Shown one piece after another: positions 33,370 through 43,102 of a stretch of 64,000 bases of DNA. The notes beneath the pieces were generated by a model. The model had not been told where the DNA came from, did no database searches, and was given only the letters and a program-made list of their open reading frames with translations. Origin of the DNA: Tretioscincus oriximinensis (taxonomy: Eukaryota > Chordata > Lepidosauria > Squamata > Gymnophthalmidae). The translations under genes and the position numbers were made by a program. Location of the stretch: contig JAJVDF010000167.1 in the NCBI GenBank assembly GCA_022410635.1, forward strand, positions 711,692 through 775,691, in the 5' to 3' direction. How positions within the stretch are numbered: the stretch's first letter is position 1; every line of letters starts with the position of its first letter.

Positions 33370-34706
33370 GTACAGTCACAATTACCAATGATCCCTTGAT
33401 GTTTCATATGCATAAAATTAACTATAACATTTGTAGGACAAGCTTAGTGATATTAAGTGCAACACATATTACAGTGCCCAAAGCCATTTTAATATACTAT
33501 TTTCTGTTACATATAAATGGGTATAACAGTTGGCATTGCTTGCCATTCCTCACCTTTCAAATGCTAACAATATGCAAGTACTGTACATTATCCCAATTTA
33601 AAGTAACGTGCAGTATTATGCTCCCTAGTATTGAAACTAAACTACCGAAACATGCTACAGTCCAATGGAAAAATGTCCCTATAAATAGCAATGCCATTTC
33701 TAGGCACAGAGAAGCAGTATTTGACATTTTCTTGAAAATGTTCCCACCTGGTTTTGCTTGGAACAGCAGCATGATCGTTCAATGACAGAAAAACTCTCTG
33801 CCAAGCAGCTTTCCTTTCAATATGATACCACTTCTCTCAAATCATGCAAAGAGAGTTCCTATTGCAGTTCGTTCAAATATCGTATATAGAAAGCTATATA
33901 AAGCTGTGTGTGTTTTGATTTGCAGTCCCATATTAATAGCCTTCTGCTGCTCCAGCAACTTTATATTATTCATCACCTTCTAATCTGGTGTTGATAGTAG
34001 CATGTTTACAAAACAAAGGTCTGTCAGAGGCAAACAATCAAAATCATATGAGTGAAAAAGAAACATTTTTGCATCAAAGCACAGTTGTGAAGGTATTTTA
34101 GAATGGTGCATTTGCATAAAATATACTGCACGAGCTTCTTGGGTTTTCCTATAAAGTCTTGTGAATCTAAAGTACAAACAGATTTTTTCAATTGTGACCT
34201 TTTCATAGATATAAAAAGGTATATATTGAAAAACTGCTCATAGGTGAATATTTCATGTAATACTGTTGAAATTAATGTTTGCATTTTTCTAAGAAAAAAG
34301 CAATAAAATAAATATAAAAGAAGAAACCAGTCAATGCTGGATGCTACTCACTAATTGATCATTTGTGGGCTCAATTTTCTGTGATCCTGATTGGTTGATC
34401 ATTTCTAAAGGCCATTTCACACACAAATTGGCTATTTGCTGCCTCTATGTCAATATAGTTTTGCATCCAATCTGTTTTAATACCCCAAATAAGGAAGAAG
34501 CACCCATTCCTAGGCTTTAGGCACAAAATGACTGACATTCCATAATCAAATTTGTAAAGAGAGCACCTCTTTAGCCATGCCTTCACATCTTAAGAGTCTT
34601 AAATATTACTACTCATGAAAAATTATTCACATAGCATGCTTAGTTCAGAATTCTCATCTTTTTGCATATTTTTACAGAACTGATGAATCCCTGAGAAAAA
34701 GAAAGA
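33370..34706. other. AT-rich DNA without recognised feature
   Basis: A 129-codon plus-strand frame (33396-33785) and antisense frames are present but show no recognisable domain. I consider them chance. Confidence 0.5.
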
Positions 34707-34862
34707 TTTATTTATTTATTTACATTTCTATACCGTCCTATACTGGAAGGTCTCAGGGCAGTTAGCAATAAAAACCCAGTTAACATACAAAAGACATCCA
34801 CATCTAAAAGTAGGTAAGGGACAGTTTTCTCACCCAAAGGCCAGGAAAAAGGAGGCTAGTCA
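34707..34862 (-). mobile_element. L2 LINE 3' UTR and tail
   Basis: (TTTA)n, then 'CTATACCGTCCTATACTGGA', 'GGTCTCAGGGCAGTTAGCAA', and as far as 'CACCCAAAGGCCAGGAAAAA'. The whole stretch matches 51817-51975, the 3' UTR of the L2 copy there, up to its stop codon region. Confidence 0.85.
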
Positions 34863-36448
34863 TGAAGGCTGAGAAGAAAAACAAGTACAGACTGTAATCA
34901 TAAAGAAAGATTATCTGTCCTTTCCTCTGCTTTGCAACTGCTTAAAAAAACACACTGGCTGNCTGTCCCCATTTTACTTGCCATTCAGCTGCTGCCTTGT
35001 TTGAATGAAGATCCCCAGAAGGCACTGCTGCACTTTCCTACTACAATCCCCAAAATTCCCTACTGTTCCGAGACAGTCCCTATGCTCCAAGAGCCAATGA
35101 AATCTTTACAATTTGCTACAAGCAGGTCCTTCTCTGGGACTTTAAAATGGAGACATTGTGCACATGGAGCCTTATTCTGGATAATGTCTCAGAGGTTGTG
35201 AAAATTGCATGATATGAGGAGGCTGTTTATTGCGCTCTAAAGGTCTTAGAAGGCTTGACACCCAGACAGAAGGTAAACTTGTCTCCAAAGTGCAGGAAAT
35301 AGAATGTGGGGGTTGGGCCTAAGTTCAGCATCCAAATAATATTTCCAGAATAATGTTTCCAGAAGTCTCCCAACTTTGTTTCCTGGGGCCCCTGGCAAAA
35401 AATTACACCAATCTGATTAGAAGAACCCAAAATCACAAGCTGTTACATTTTAAAAAATCAAAACCAAAAACTGCTGGTGTCACAGCCTTCAAAGATTTTG
35501 GTCTCCAAATTGATTCTAGTTTATTCTCTGAGAGCTTAAGATGGTTGGAACGGAACATAGGAAAGCACTAGCATGTGATGAATGTTAAAAGTCCTGGTTT
35601 CCTACTTAATAATTTTAGACACTACAGTATATTCCATTTTCCAGGCTGTGGTTGCCTTGAATCACAGCCACGGTGTTCACAATGTTGCCATCAGAGAAGA
35701 GATTTTGAAATATGACATAGCTTGAAGTATGTTCCCTTGCTGTACAACACATCTCCAATGTTTTTTATTAAGCAAGAGGAAACAGGAAGCAGAAGCTGAA
35801 GTTTATATGGCATTTCACTTTGTTCTTTGAACAAAGTTTTGTCTGCTCTGTTCTAGTCACTAAGAATCAAAGAAACTTCGTGGCTTTTTAACGTACAGCT
35901 AGAATGATGGAAAATTGTGAGGGCTTATAAATCAAAGATCTATTAGGGAGAAGAGCTGTAAACTAATTACACTAATATGTGACATGCCGGGTTTTCTTCC
36001 CATCCCATGCTATATTCACACCCTTGCCTTCTCTTTCTCAATTTTACCAAGTTATTTATATGTTCACATTCCCTGCAGGCGACTTTCCTTACAGATGGAC
36101 TTTCCTCCTTTGCACAACCCAAGTTGTTTACTTGGCAAGTAAGCCTCAAACCAAGGAATGCTTTTTATAAAAAATAATTCAACTGTCTTTGAACCCTAAT
36201 CCCTCACAGATCTAAAGCCTTTAAAATATTGGAAATAATCACTGGGAGTTTACAGTTTACTTTGCTAAATTTAAGATCAGGCTTGCAGTAAAATGTGCAA
36301 TTATCATTGCCTTTTAATACAGCCCTGGGAGCTCAGAGCTTCACTGAAAGGCTACACAAGAGAGAAAAACAGCATTAGCTGCCAGCTGCATGGGTTAAGA
36401 AAAGATACAGAGAAGATATACGCTGGAGAGGCAACAGGTTTTATACTT
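34863..36448. other. AT-rich DNA without recognised feature
   Basis: Nothing recognised. Small frames only. Confidence 0.5.
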
Positions 36449-36936
36449 GAAGAAGAAGAAGAAGAAGAAGAAGAAGAAGAANNNNNNNNNNNNNNNNNNN
36501 NNNNNNNNNNNNNNNNNNNNNNNNNNNNNNNNNNNNNNNNNNNNNNNNNNNNNNNNNNNNNNNNNNNNNNNNNNNNNNNNNNNNNNNNNNNNNNNNNNNN
36601 NNNNNNAGAAGAAGAAGAAGAAGAAGAAGAAGAAGAAGAAGAAGAAGAACTCGGTTCTTATACCCCGCTTTTCTCACCTTTCAAAGGGACTCAAAGCAGC
36701 TTACAAGGATATATTTTTGCCCGAAGGCTGACATTCTATCTTCCCCACCAGGCTATGGTGGTTCCCATGTATCTACTTGCAGTCAGTTGCAATTTCTTGC
36801 AATTCATGCTTTCGAATAGCTGGGTTGGCTAAAGCTACAGGCAAGTGGAAGGTGCTCACCCCTCCCCACTTCCAAGACAGGGCTTCGAAACCCGATCTCC
36901 CAGGTGAGAGACAAATTCCTAAGCAACTGAGCTATC
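36449..36936 (-). mobile_element. SINE-A copy with GAA tail and assembly gap
   Basis: Minus orientation. Tail (GAA)n on the plus strand from 36449 to 36649, broken by 125 N. Body 36650-36880 with 'CTTATACCCCGCTTTTCTCA' and 'AAGGCTGACATTCTATCTTC'. tRNA-like head at the right with B box complement GGCTTCGAAACCC (36881-36893) and A box complement AAGCAACTGAGCTA (36921-36934). The glutamate, lysine and leucine runs in frames here come from the GAA tail. Confidence 0.88.
36482..36606. other. 125-base gap of N inside the GAA repeat
   Basis: A block of exactly 125 N is bordered on both sides by in-register GAA/AGA repeats. The true repeat length is unknown. Confidence 0.98.
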
Positions 36937-37484
36937 CACAGGACTATGCATCAGTAGTGTTCACTAAAGCAAGAACACGCACACGACTCATATTGCTGTG
37001 CCAAACAGATTTGATTGGTTCATAGTTTGTGGTGTACAGGAACCAAGCTAATTCACAGACATTCACATTGAACCAAACATGTAGCTGTTAAAAAGTCCAA
37101 AAGTCTGATTGAAATGAAACAGTACCTAATATGAATTAGTTGATCAATGGTTCACATTGAAAACATTTTTGCCCTTTAAAGCGGCCTTTTTCAATTAAAA
37201 AAAAAATCATACCTATTTGAAACCGAACATGATTAAATGGTGCACTTTTGGGCCATACAAATAAACTTCTGGTATAATGCTCCATCAATTTTAGTTTATG
37301 CACAACCCAATTCATATGTGCATAAACACACGAGATAAAAGGCCTAGCCACACATGTACATCTTCTGCAGTCTGGACGTATGAGCTTAAACTAGTTTGTT
37401 TCTGGACTAAATCTGAAAAAGAAATTAAGTGCTCATTCTTCAGAAAAAGTTAATATATTAACGCTGCAACAGGGATCTCGTTAT
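36937..37484. other. AT-rich DNA without recognised feature
   Basis: No feature recognised between the SINE and the next CR1 copy. Confidence 0.5.
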
Positions 37485-38012
37485 GGAAAAAAGAGGAGCG
37501 GGCAGTCTGAAACACAAGAGGGCGAAATATTCAGCTTTTCTCGATGCCCTGCAAATGGTATTTCAGGAATACTGCCTGTTGCTCTATTTCAGAGGCAGTA
37601 TCCAGACATCCATCCTAGTAGCTGCTTATATTTTGGCTTCCATGAACATGTCTCATCCTGCCTTAAAGCTATCCAGGCTGGGTAAATTCCATAGGCCTAT
37701 GACCCTCTGGGTGAAAAAAATATTTTCTTTTGTCCTCACTCTTCTGCACCTCATCCTAATGTCATGTGACAGAGAAAATATTTTTCTCTATTCACATTAT
37801 CTAGCGCATGCATGATTTTATATACTTCAATCAGATCACCTCTCAAACACTGTCTTTCAAGGCTGAAGAGGCACAGACATTGCAGTAGGATTTCATAAGG
37901 GAGGTGCTCCNCTTCCTTGATCATTCTTGTTGCCCTTCTGAGATGTGATAATCAGAATTGTACACAATATTCCAAATGTGGCCTCACTACAGATTTATAA
38001 AGAGGCAAAACA
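37485..38012 (-). mobile_element. CR1 family A copy 7, lacking the extreme 3' end
   Basis: It enters the family A UTR at 'GGCAGTCTGAAACACAAGAG' without the octamers and the usual first ~100 bases. It then follows the family order through 'GACCCTCTGGGTGAAAAAAA', 'GATTTTATATACTTCAATCA' and 'CATTCTTGTTGCCCTT' to the RT C-terminal coding part ('ATTCCAAATGTGGCCTCACT'), ending near 38012 ('AGATTTATAAAGAGGCAAAA'). Confidence 0.85.
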
Positions 38013-38183
38013 TCTTTCCATGAATATAAATATAAATATAAAAATCTTCATGGGTAGGGGGTGAGGTTTCTGCAATTCTTTTTCTACTTTGCATTTTGGT
38101 AAGCATTTTTTTTGTTTCTGATGCATGATATGGGCGATTGGTAGGCCGACCAGATGACCCCTTTGGGAGTGGGGTTTGAAAAC

Positions 38184-38311
38184 CCAGTTTTGTGGTGCCT
38201 CCCAATTTTTCCTGAGGGGAAAAAAAATAAAAAAGATATTTTTTTTTGAAAAAAAATATTTTTTTGAAAAAGCTTTTCCTCAGCAAAAACCGTGAGGCAC
38301 TCCAAAACCAG
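38184..38311. repeat. 128-bp foldback with A/T-rich loop
   Basis: Arms 38184-38219 and 38276-38311 (36 bases) pair with about nine mismatches ('GTGGTGCCTCCC' against 'GAGTGCCTCACG' in complement). The loop is a run of A8/T9-type tracts. Probably a decayed palindromic element; family unknown. Confidence 0.65.
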
Positions 38312-38974
38312 CCTAGCAACTGGTATTGGTTGTGTTTGTATTGATGTTATGGCAATAAAAAATCACCAAAACGTAATATGTGATGAGGACAGAGCAGTGT
38401 TTCTNCTATATAATATTATGAAGAAAATGAGTCATCATGTTTAAGGCATCCTTTTCTAAAATTGTGTTTTCTGAACAGCTTTTAGAAGAACTTTGTTTAT
38501 TTTTTTATCTGACAACCATAGTCAGTACTACAGCCACCACCTCCTTTTGATGATTTTGTTTCATAAAAATGCCACTTTGCCTTGTACCTAAAAACATAAA
38601 ACTAAACAGTGTTGCAAACCATCCATTTCTGCCCTTTATCCCCACTATGGGATAGCACTTTTTTCCGGTGCTAACTCACAAGTAATGAGAGTGTCACCAA
38701 AGTTCCTTTGTGAATACAAAATATTTACAAGTAACAAAATCAGGAATTATATGCAACTACACTAGTCAAAGCAATAAATAGTTGATGCTTGGTCTGTTGT
38801 AGCACATGCAATCTTACAAATTATACCTCACCTTCCTTTTCAGTCAAAGATAGTCAGGTATCCCATGTAAGAGAACATATGGTAAGTCCTCTCATTTAAA
38901 GGGCTATTAAGAACTGTTCCTTATAAGAGACATCTATGTATTTAAAGCCCTTCCAAGAAAAAAACACAAACTAA
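38312..38974. other. AT-rich DNA without recognised feature
   Basis: Nothing recognised. Confidence 0.5.
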
Positions 38975-39062
38975 TATTTACTTATTTACTTATCTAAGTA
39001 CTTACACTTCCATCCCATCCTATACTCAAAGGACTCAGAGAGCTTATAGCAACATTAAAAAG
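38975..39062 (-). mobile_element. L2-type 3' end, diverged
   Basis: ATTTACTTATTTACTT-type tail, then 'CCATCCCATCCTATACTCAA' and 'GGACTCAGAGAGCTTATAGC', the complement of the L2 end, with more changes than the other copies. Confidence 0.7.
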
Positions 39063-39682
39063 ATACAAAAATGATATATTAAAACCAACAGTGCTTGAAA
39101 GTGGAGAGTGCAGAGATGTTGATGTAGCCTATTAGTAAGCTCATTCTCATATAACTCTACTGTGTACAGTGTGGTTTTCCCAAGTAAGTAAAATTCAACT
39201 TCCTTTGTGTAACCCAGTTTTTCACATTATAAGATTGCTGTTACACAGGCAATAAAATATGCCTAATGCAATTCTGGAAACTTGCAGTGATCTGATTTGG
39301 GTGAAGAAAATAACTCATCACTGAAGCAAGAGAATTCATTTGAGCTGTAACACTGGAATATATTGCATTGCACTTTATAACTACCCACTAGTTAACCACC
39401 ATGATTAATTAATTACTGTGGTAGTAAAAGGCATTCCAATTTCCCAACCAGAACACAAGGAAAAGGAGTGTGTGAATAGTGCATAAAAAGAGTGCAAAAG
39501 ATCTGTAGAGTTCCACACTATTAGATTTTTTCTTCTTCTAAAGCTCCATATCGGGGTATGCATTGATTGGGTGCTACAGGATGGTCCTGAAATAGCCCCC
39601 TCACCATTCTCAATGTAGAGAAAATCATTTCTTGTTTGTCAGCATTGCAGTTTGCCAGCATTTTGAAGGCAGCAGGAAATCA
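39063..39682. other. AT-rich DNA without recognised feature
   Basis: Nothing recognised. Confidence 0.5.
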
Positions 39683-39690
39683 GGCACGGA

Positions 39691-39744
39691 TAGCTCAGTT
39701 GCTTAGGAATTCGTCTCTCACCTGGGAGATCGGGTTTCGAAGCC
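39691..39744 (+). promoter_or_regulatory. Pol III A and B boxes of SINE-A
   Basis: Internal tRNA-type promoter: A box 39691-39705 and B box 39733-39744. The B box has one extra T relative to the tRNA consensus (GGTTTCGA instead of GGTTCGA), shared with the copies at 36.9 and 47.7 kb. Confidence 0.75.
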
Positions 39745-39987
39745 CTGTGTTGGAAGTGGGGAGGGATGAGCACCTTCCACTAGCCTGTAGCTCTAGCCAA
39801 CCCAGCTATTCGAAAGCATGAATTGCAAGAAATTGCAACTGAATGCAAGTAGATACATGAGAACCACCATAGCCTGGTGGGGAAGATAGAATGTGAGCCT
39901 TCGGGCAAAATATATCCTTGTAAGCCGCTTTGAGTCCCTTTGAAAAGGTGAGAAAAGCGGGGTATAAGAACCAAGTTCTTCTTGTTT

Positions 39988-40209
39988 TTCTTCTTCTTCT
40001 TCTTCTTCTTCTTCTTCTTCTTCTTCTTCTTCTTCTTCTTCTTCTTCTTCTTCTTCTTCTTCTTCTTCTTCTTCTTCTTCTTCTTCTTCTTCTTCTTCTT
40101 CTTCTTCTTCTTCTTCTTCTTCTTCTTCTTCTTCTTCTTCTTCTTCTTCTTCTTCTTCTTCTTCTTCTTCTTCTTCTTCTTCTTCTTCTTCTTCTTCTTC
40201 TTCTTCTTC
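39988..40209. repeat. (TTC)74 microsatellite
   Basis: Uninterrupted TTC repeat of 222 bases, the expanded tail of the SINE at its left. The very long single-amino-acid frames on both strands here arise only from this run. Confidence 0.97.
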
Positions 40210-41084
40210 AGATCTGGTACATTCAATCCACTTCTCACTCAATCACAGTGACAAAGGTTGACCCATGCCTGGTTCAAATCAGAAGGTCTGGTTCACACTA
40301 ATCATGTTCCATAGCATGCTGGGCCAGAAACAGGCATGTTTTTGTGTCTAGAGTATGAGTAGTTGTGGGCAGCCTTCTGTGACTGGGGGAGAATGATTCC
40401 TATCAGGGAAGTGTGGAAACACTCATAAGTTACATAACAGTGTTGCAGGAAATTATACCAATGGTCTTTTAAGTCTGTCCACTCATAGTCCTGTTTTCTT
40501 CAATAAAAGGCTTACAATGGTAGATTGGCATGCTTGTCCCGGAATGCCCAGTTTTCCACAGGAAGCAATTAACTGCATAATACAATTTCATATTTTAAGT
40601 GGATAACTGTGGATGTATCCAGGAAAACAGATGCAGGAGTTACCTAATCACACTTCCCATTAATAGAGTAAATAATTATTATAATTACTTCTAACATATG
40701 CAAATGTTATGCAGATTTGTGCCCTTCTTTTTCTTTAAATAAAACGTGTGCCTTTTTTTTCAAGCAGAAGGAAGCCAGACATAATATTATTAGAGCTATA
40801 AGACTCATATGGAAGAGTTCTCGTTGCTAATAATCTGCATGTGTTTATCTGAGTAGGGCTAAGTGTGTGAAATTTGTATTTTTACAATAGCTCACTCTTT
40901 TATCAAAATTAATATAACATTGAATAGGTGAGAAAATATATTTATGGCCATTCACAGTTCTCATATAAAAATGAAAAGTGATGCTTTCGTGTTAAAAGAT
41001 ACGACAGATAGCTAGCCAAGTATTCCCTTTGCTTTTCCATATCATTCCCATTGCAAAAGCAGGAGGGGAAAGAAATAGATTTAT
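40210..41084. other. AT-rich DNA without recognised feature
   Basis: Nothing recognised. Confidence 0.5.
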
Positions 41085-41640
41085 TAAGAACGTAAGAGAA
41101 GCTCTGGCATAGCTCCTCTGCTCCAGTATCCCATCTCACAGACTGGCCCACTACATCTTTCTCAAAGGAAAGATACAGACAAAATTCTCCCCTGCTCTCA
41201 GCTTCCCACAACCGGCCCTTAGAGACATGCTGCATATCTCTGAAGCTCAGATTTGGTATCTAGGCAACAATTCTCATAACTAATGAAACATCTGACCACC
41301 CTGAAGTTGTCTAACCCTTTCTTAAAACTGCCTAGGTTAGAAGACATCACCATCAGTTAACAAATGTGTAAACTAACAACTGTGTTGATGAAAAAAAATC
41401 CCTTTTATTCATTCTGATTTTCATGTCCATTAGCTTGATAGAATGGGGCACATTTTAATGTTATCCAACACAAGAAATGTTTTTTCTCTGTCTACCTTAC
41501 CATGGGTATTTTATAAACTTTAATCACACCTCCTCTTAAAATTTTATCATTCAAGGTTGAATAAACCTAACCAGCCTGTTCTGATAGGCAAGGTGTACTA
41601 ATCCTCTAATAACATTATTGCTATCTTTTCCTACAATGCC
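41085..41640 (-). mobile_element. CR1 family A copy 8, old
   Basis: 'AAGAACGTAAGAGAAGCTCT' at the 3' end is followed by a strongly diverged family A UTR ('GTTGTCTAACCCTTTCTTAA', 'ATTTTATAAACTTTAATCAC', 'CCTCTTAAAATTTTATCATT'). Its divergence marks it as one of the oldest copies. It adjoins a CR1-B end in the opposite direction. Confidence 0.75.
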
Positions 41641-41648
41641 AACTATAG

Positions 41649-41747
41649 ACGGGTCATCTGTCTGGGATGGTTTAATGAATCCTGCATCGAGCAGGGGGTT
41701 GGACTCGATGACCCCGGAGGTCCCTTCCAACTCTATGATTCTATGAT
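41649..41747 (+). mobile_element. CR1 family B 3' end
   Basis: 'TGTCTGGGATGGTTTAATGA', 'GCAGGGGGTTGGACTCGATG', 'GGTCCCTTCCAACTCTATGA' and octamers to 41747. Very close to CR1 consensus text, hence young. Confidence 0.93.
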
Positions 41748-41749
41748 AG

Positions 41750-42620
41750 TCTTCCTGTAAGCAGAAATGTTGTTTTCATGGGCGGGACTAGGCAGATTGG
41801 CTCAAGAGGCATCCTCCCTCCCAGGGCTCGCTGTGCTACAGGCTGGGAGCTGAAGTGCACAGGGCAGGCCACGTGCAAGTTGGGTAGAAGAGGTTTCCTT
41901 CTGCTCAGAATACACTGTGTTACTATTGTCAACTTCGTGAAACAGCTGGACATCCAAGATTATATGATAAGCATTGGTCATCTTGAAAAAACACCATAGA
42001 AAAGGAAGTAGAAATACAACTAAAAACCATAAAACCAGAAACAGAAATTCTGTCAGAAGATGAGAAACTGGAAGCTGGTTGTTTTTTTATTGTTGACAAC
42101 CGGTACCCCATCTGTAAAGAGTCTTCCATATTTCATGCAGCAAATGCATTGTAGGAGGAAAGCAACAATGAAAAGTGCATAATTTCTATAGCAGATCAAA
42201 CATATGGAGCACATTACTTAAGAATTAAGCATTTAAAAATCAATTCAGACAATGTTTGCCAATATTACGAAAGAAAATACTGAAGCTAAGGCTTTCTACT
42301 CTGAAGGGCAACCAGTATATAATTCAAGGAAGCAAGCCAGGCCAAGACTACAAATCAAATGAACCTGTAGCACTGGACTCAAAACATGTGCAGAACAGAT
42401 TATTTATGAAACAGTCTCAGTTCTCCTGGAGATTGCAAATGGATATGTATTATTTTAAAAAATATATTAAAAACTTTCTTCTTCTTCTTCTTGCGATTCA
42501 AAAATGTACCACCTGACAGTAGGACAGAGTCCATATAATTTTGGGAGTTATGTAGAGAAGGGATTTGCTAGTTCAGGTGTTGCTGGTAAAGGTACAAGAG
42601 TGTTTTCCTCTTTTCCTTTA
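41750..42620. other. No recognised feature
   Basis: Moderately GC-richer at 41770-41900; otherwise background. No gene recognised. Confidence 0.45.
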
Positions 42621-42646
42621 ACAACAACAACCAACAACAACCAACC

Positions 42647-42706
<60 letters not shown>

Positions 42707-42716
42707 TAATAATAAA
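42621..42716. repeat. (CAA)n followed by (AAT)n microsatellite
   Basis: An ACAACAACAACC-type run passes into about 70 bases of AAT repeats with one interruption near 42700. Confidence 0.95.
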
Positions 42717-43014
42717 TTACAGAATAAACACTCTTCTAACCGCTGATATATATTTTAAAAAGGCAAAATGAGCTATAGACCTGGACGAAATGGAGCTTAT
42801 TCCATCCCTTTGGGAGCTGATTGGGAAGTTGGAGTGACCATTTGCTGGCACCAAAACTCAAATCTCAATTAAAATCTGTAGCTTATGGGCCTACAGTCTA
42901 AAACAGATTTTTAAGATTACAACAATCTAAAAATCTGACTAATAGAACATCACAGAGTCTTTTGGGGTGGGTGGGTATCTGAGAATGGTTAATCGGATTC
43001 CTCTCCTTTTGCAG

Positions 43015-43096
43015 ATCTTTTCCAACTGCATAGCGAAGACTAGAGAATCTTCCTTTTGGTCATGCAGACTAAAGAGGGACCGAGAGCTAGGAATCA
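43015..43096 (+). other. Possible 82-bp exon (weak)
   Basis: A good acceptor (TTCCTCTCCTTTTGCAG, AG at 43013-43014) is followed by 27 open codons and a strong donor GTAAGT at 43097-43102. The 27 codons contain 'IFSNCIAKTRESSF' and match no family I know. An open stretch of this size is not rare by chance. The main reason to list it is the pairing of splice signals with an unusual cluster of CpG from about 43020 to 43310. It could equally be noncoding RNA or a transposon. Confidence 0.2.
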
Positions 43097-43102
43097 GTAA
43101 GT

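Larger units (their letters stand above)
39683..40209 (+). mobile_element. Complete SINE-A with 74-unit TTC tail
   Basis: The tRNA-like head begins GGCACGGATAGCTCAG. The A box TAGCTCAGTTGCTTA lies at 39691-39705 and the B box GGTTTCGAAGCC at 39733-39744. The body contains 'CCAACCCAGCTATTCG', 'GCAAGTAGATACATGAGAAC' and 'AAGATAGAATGTGAGCCTTC'. The 3' part is 'TAAGCCGCTTTGAGTCCC' and 'AAAGCGGGGTATAAGAACC', as in Sauria-type SINEs of squamates. The head differs from the 'GTGTAGTGGTTAA' head of SINE-B, so the two are separate families. The tail has expanded to 222 bases. Confidence 0.88.

Noticed and set aside
39683..39750. Possible tRNA gene
   Set aside because: A and B boxes are present but the body and TTC tail are those of a dispersed SINE with four further copies; no tRNA fold is intact.
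39780..40301. Long poly-Glu, poly-Lys, poly-Leu and poly-Phe frames
   Set aside because: They are six-frame readings of the (TTC)74 tail of a SINE; same for 36293-36832 and 47336-47605.
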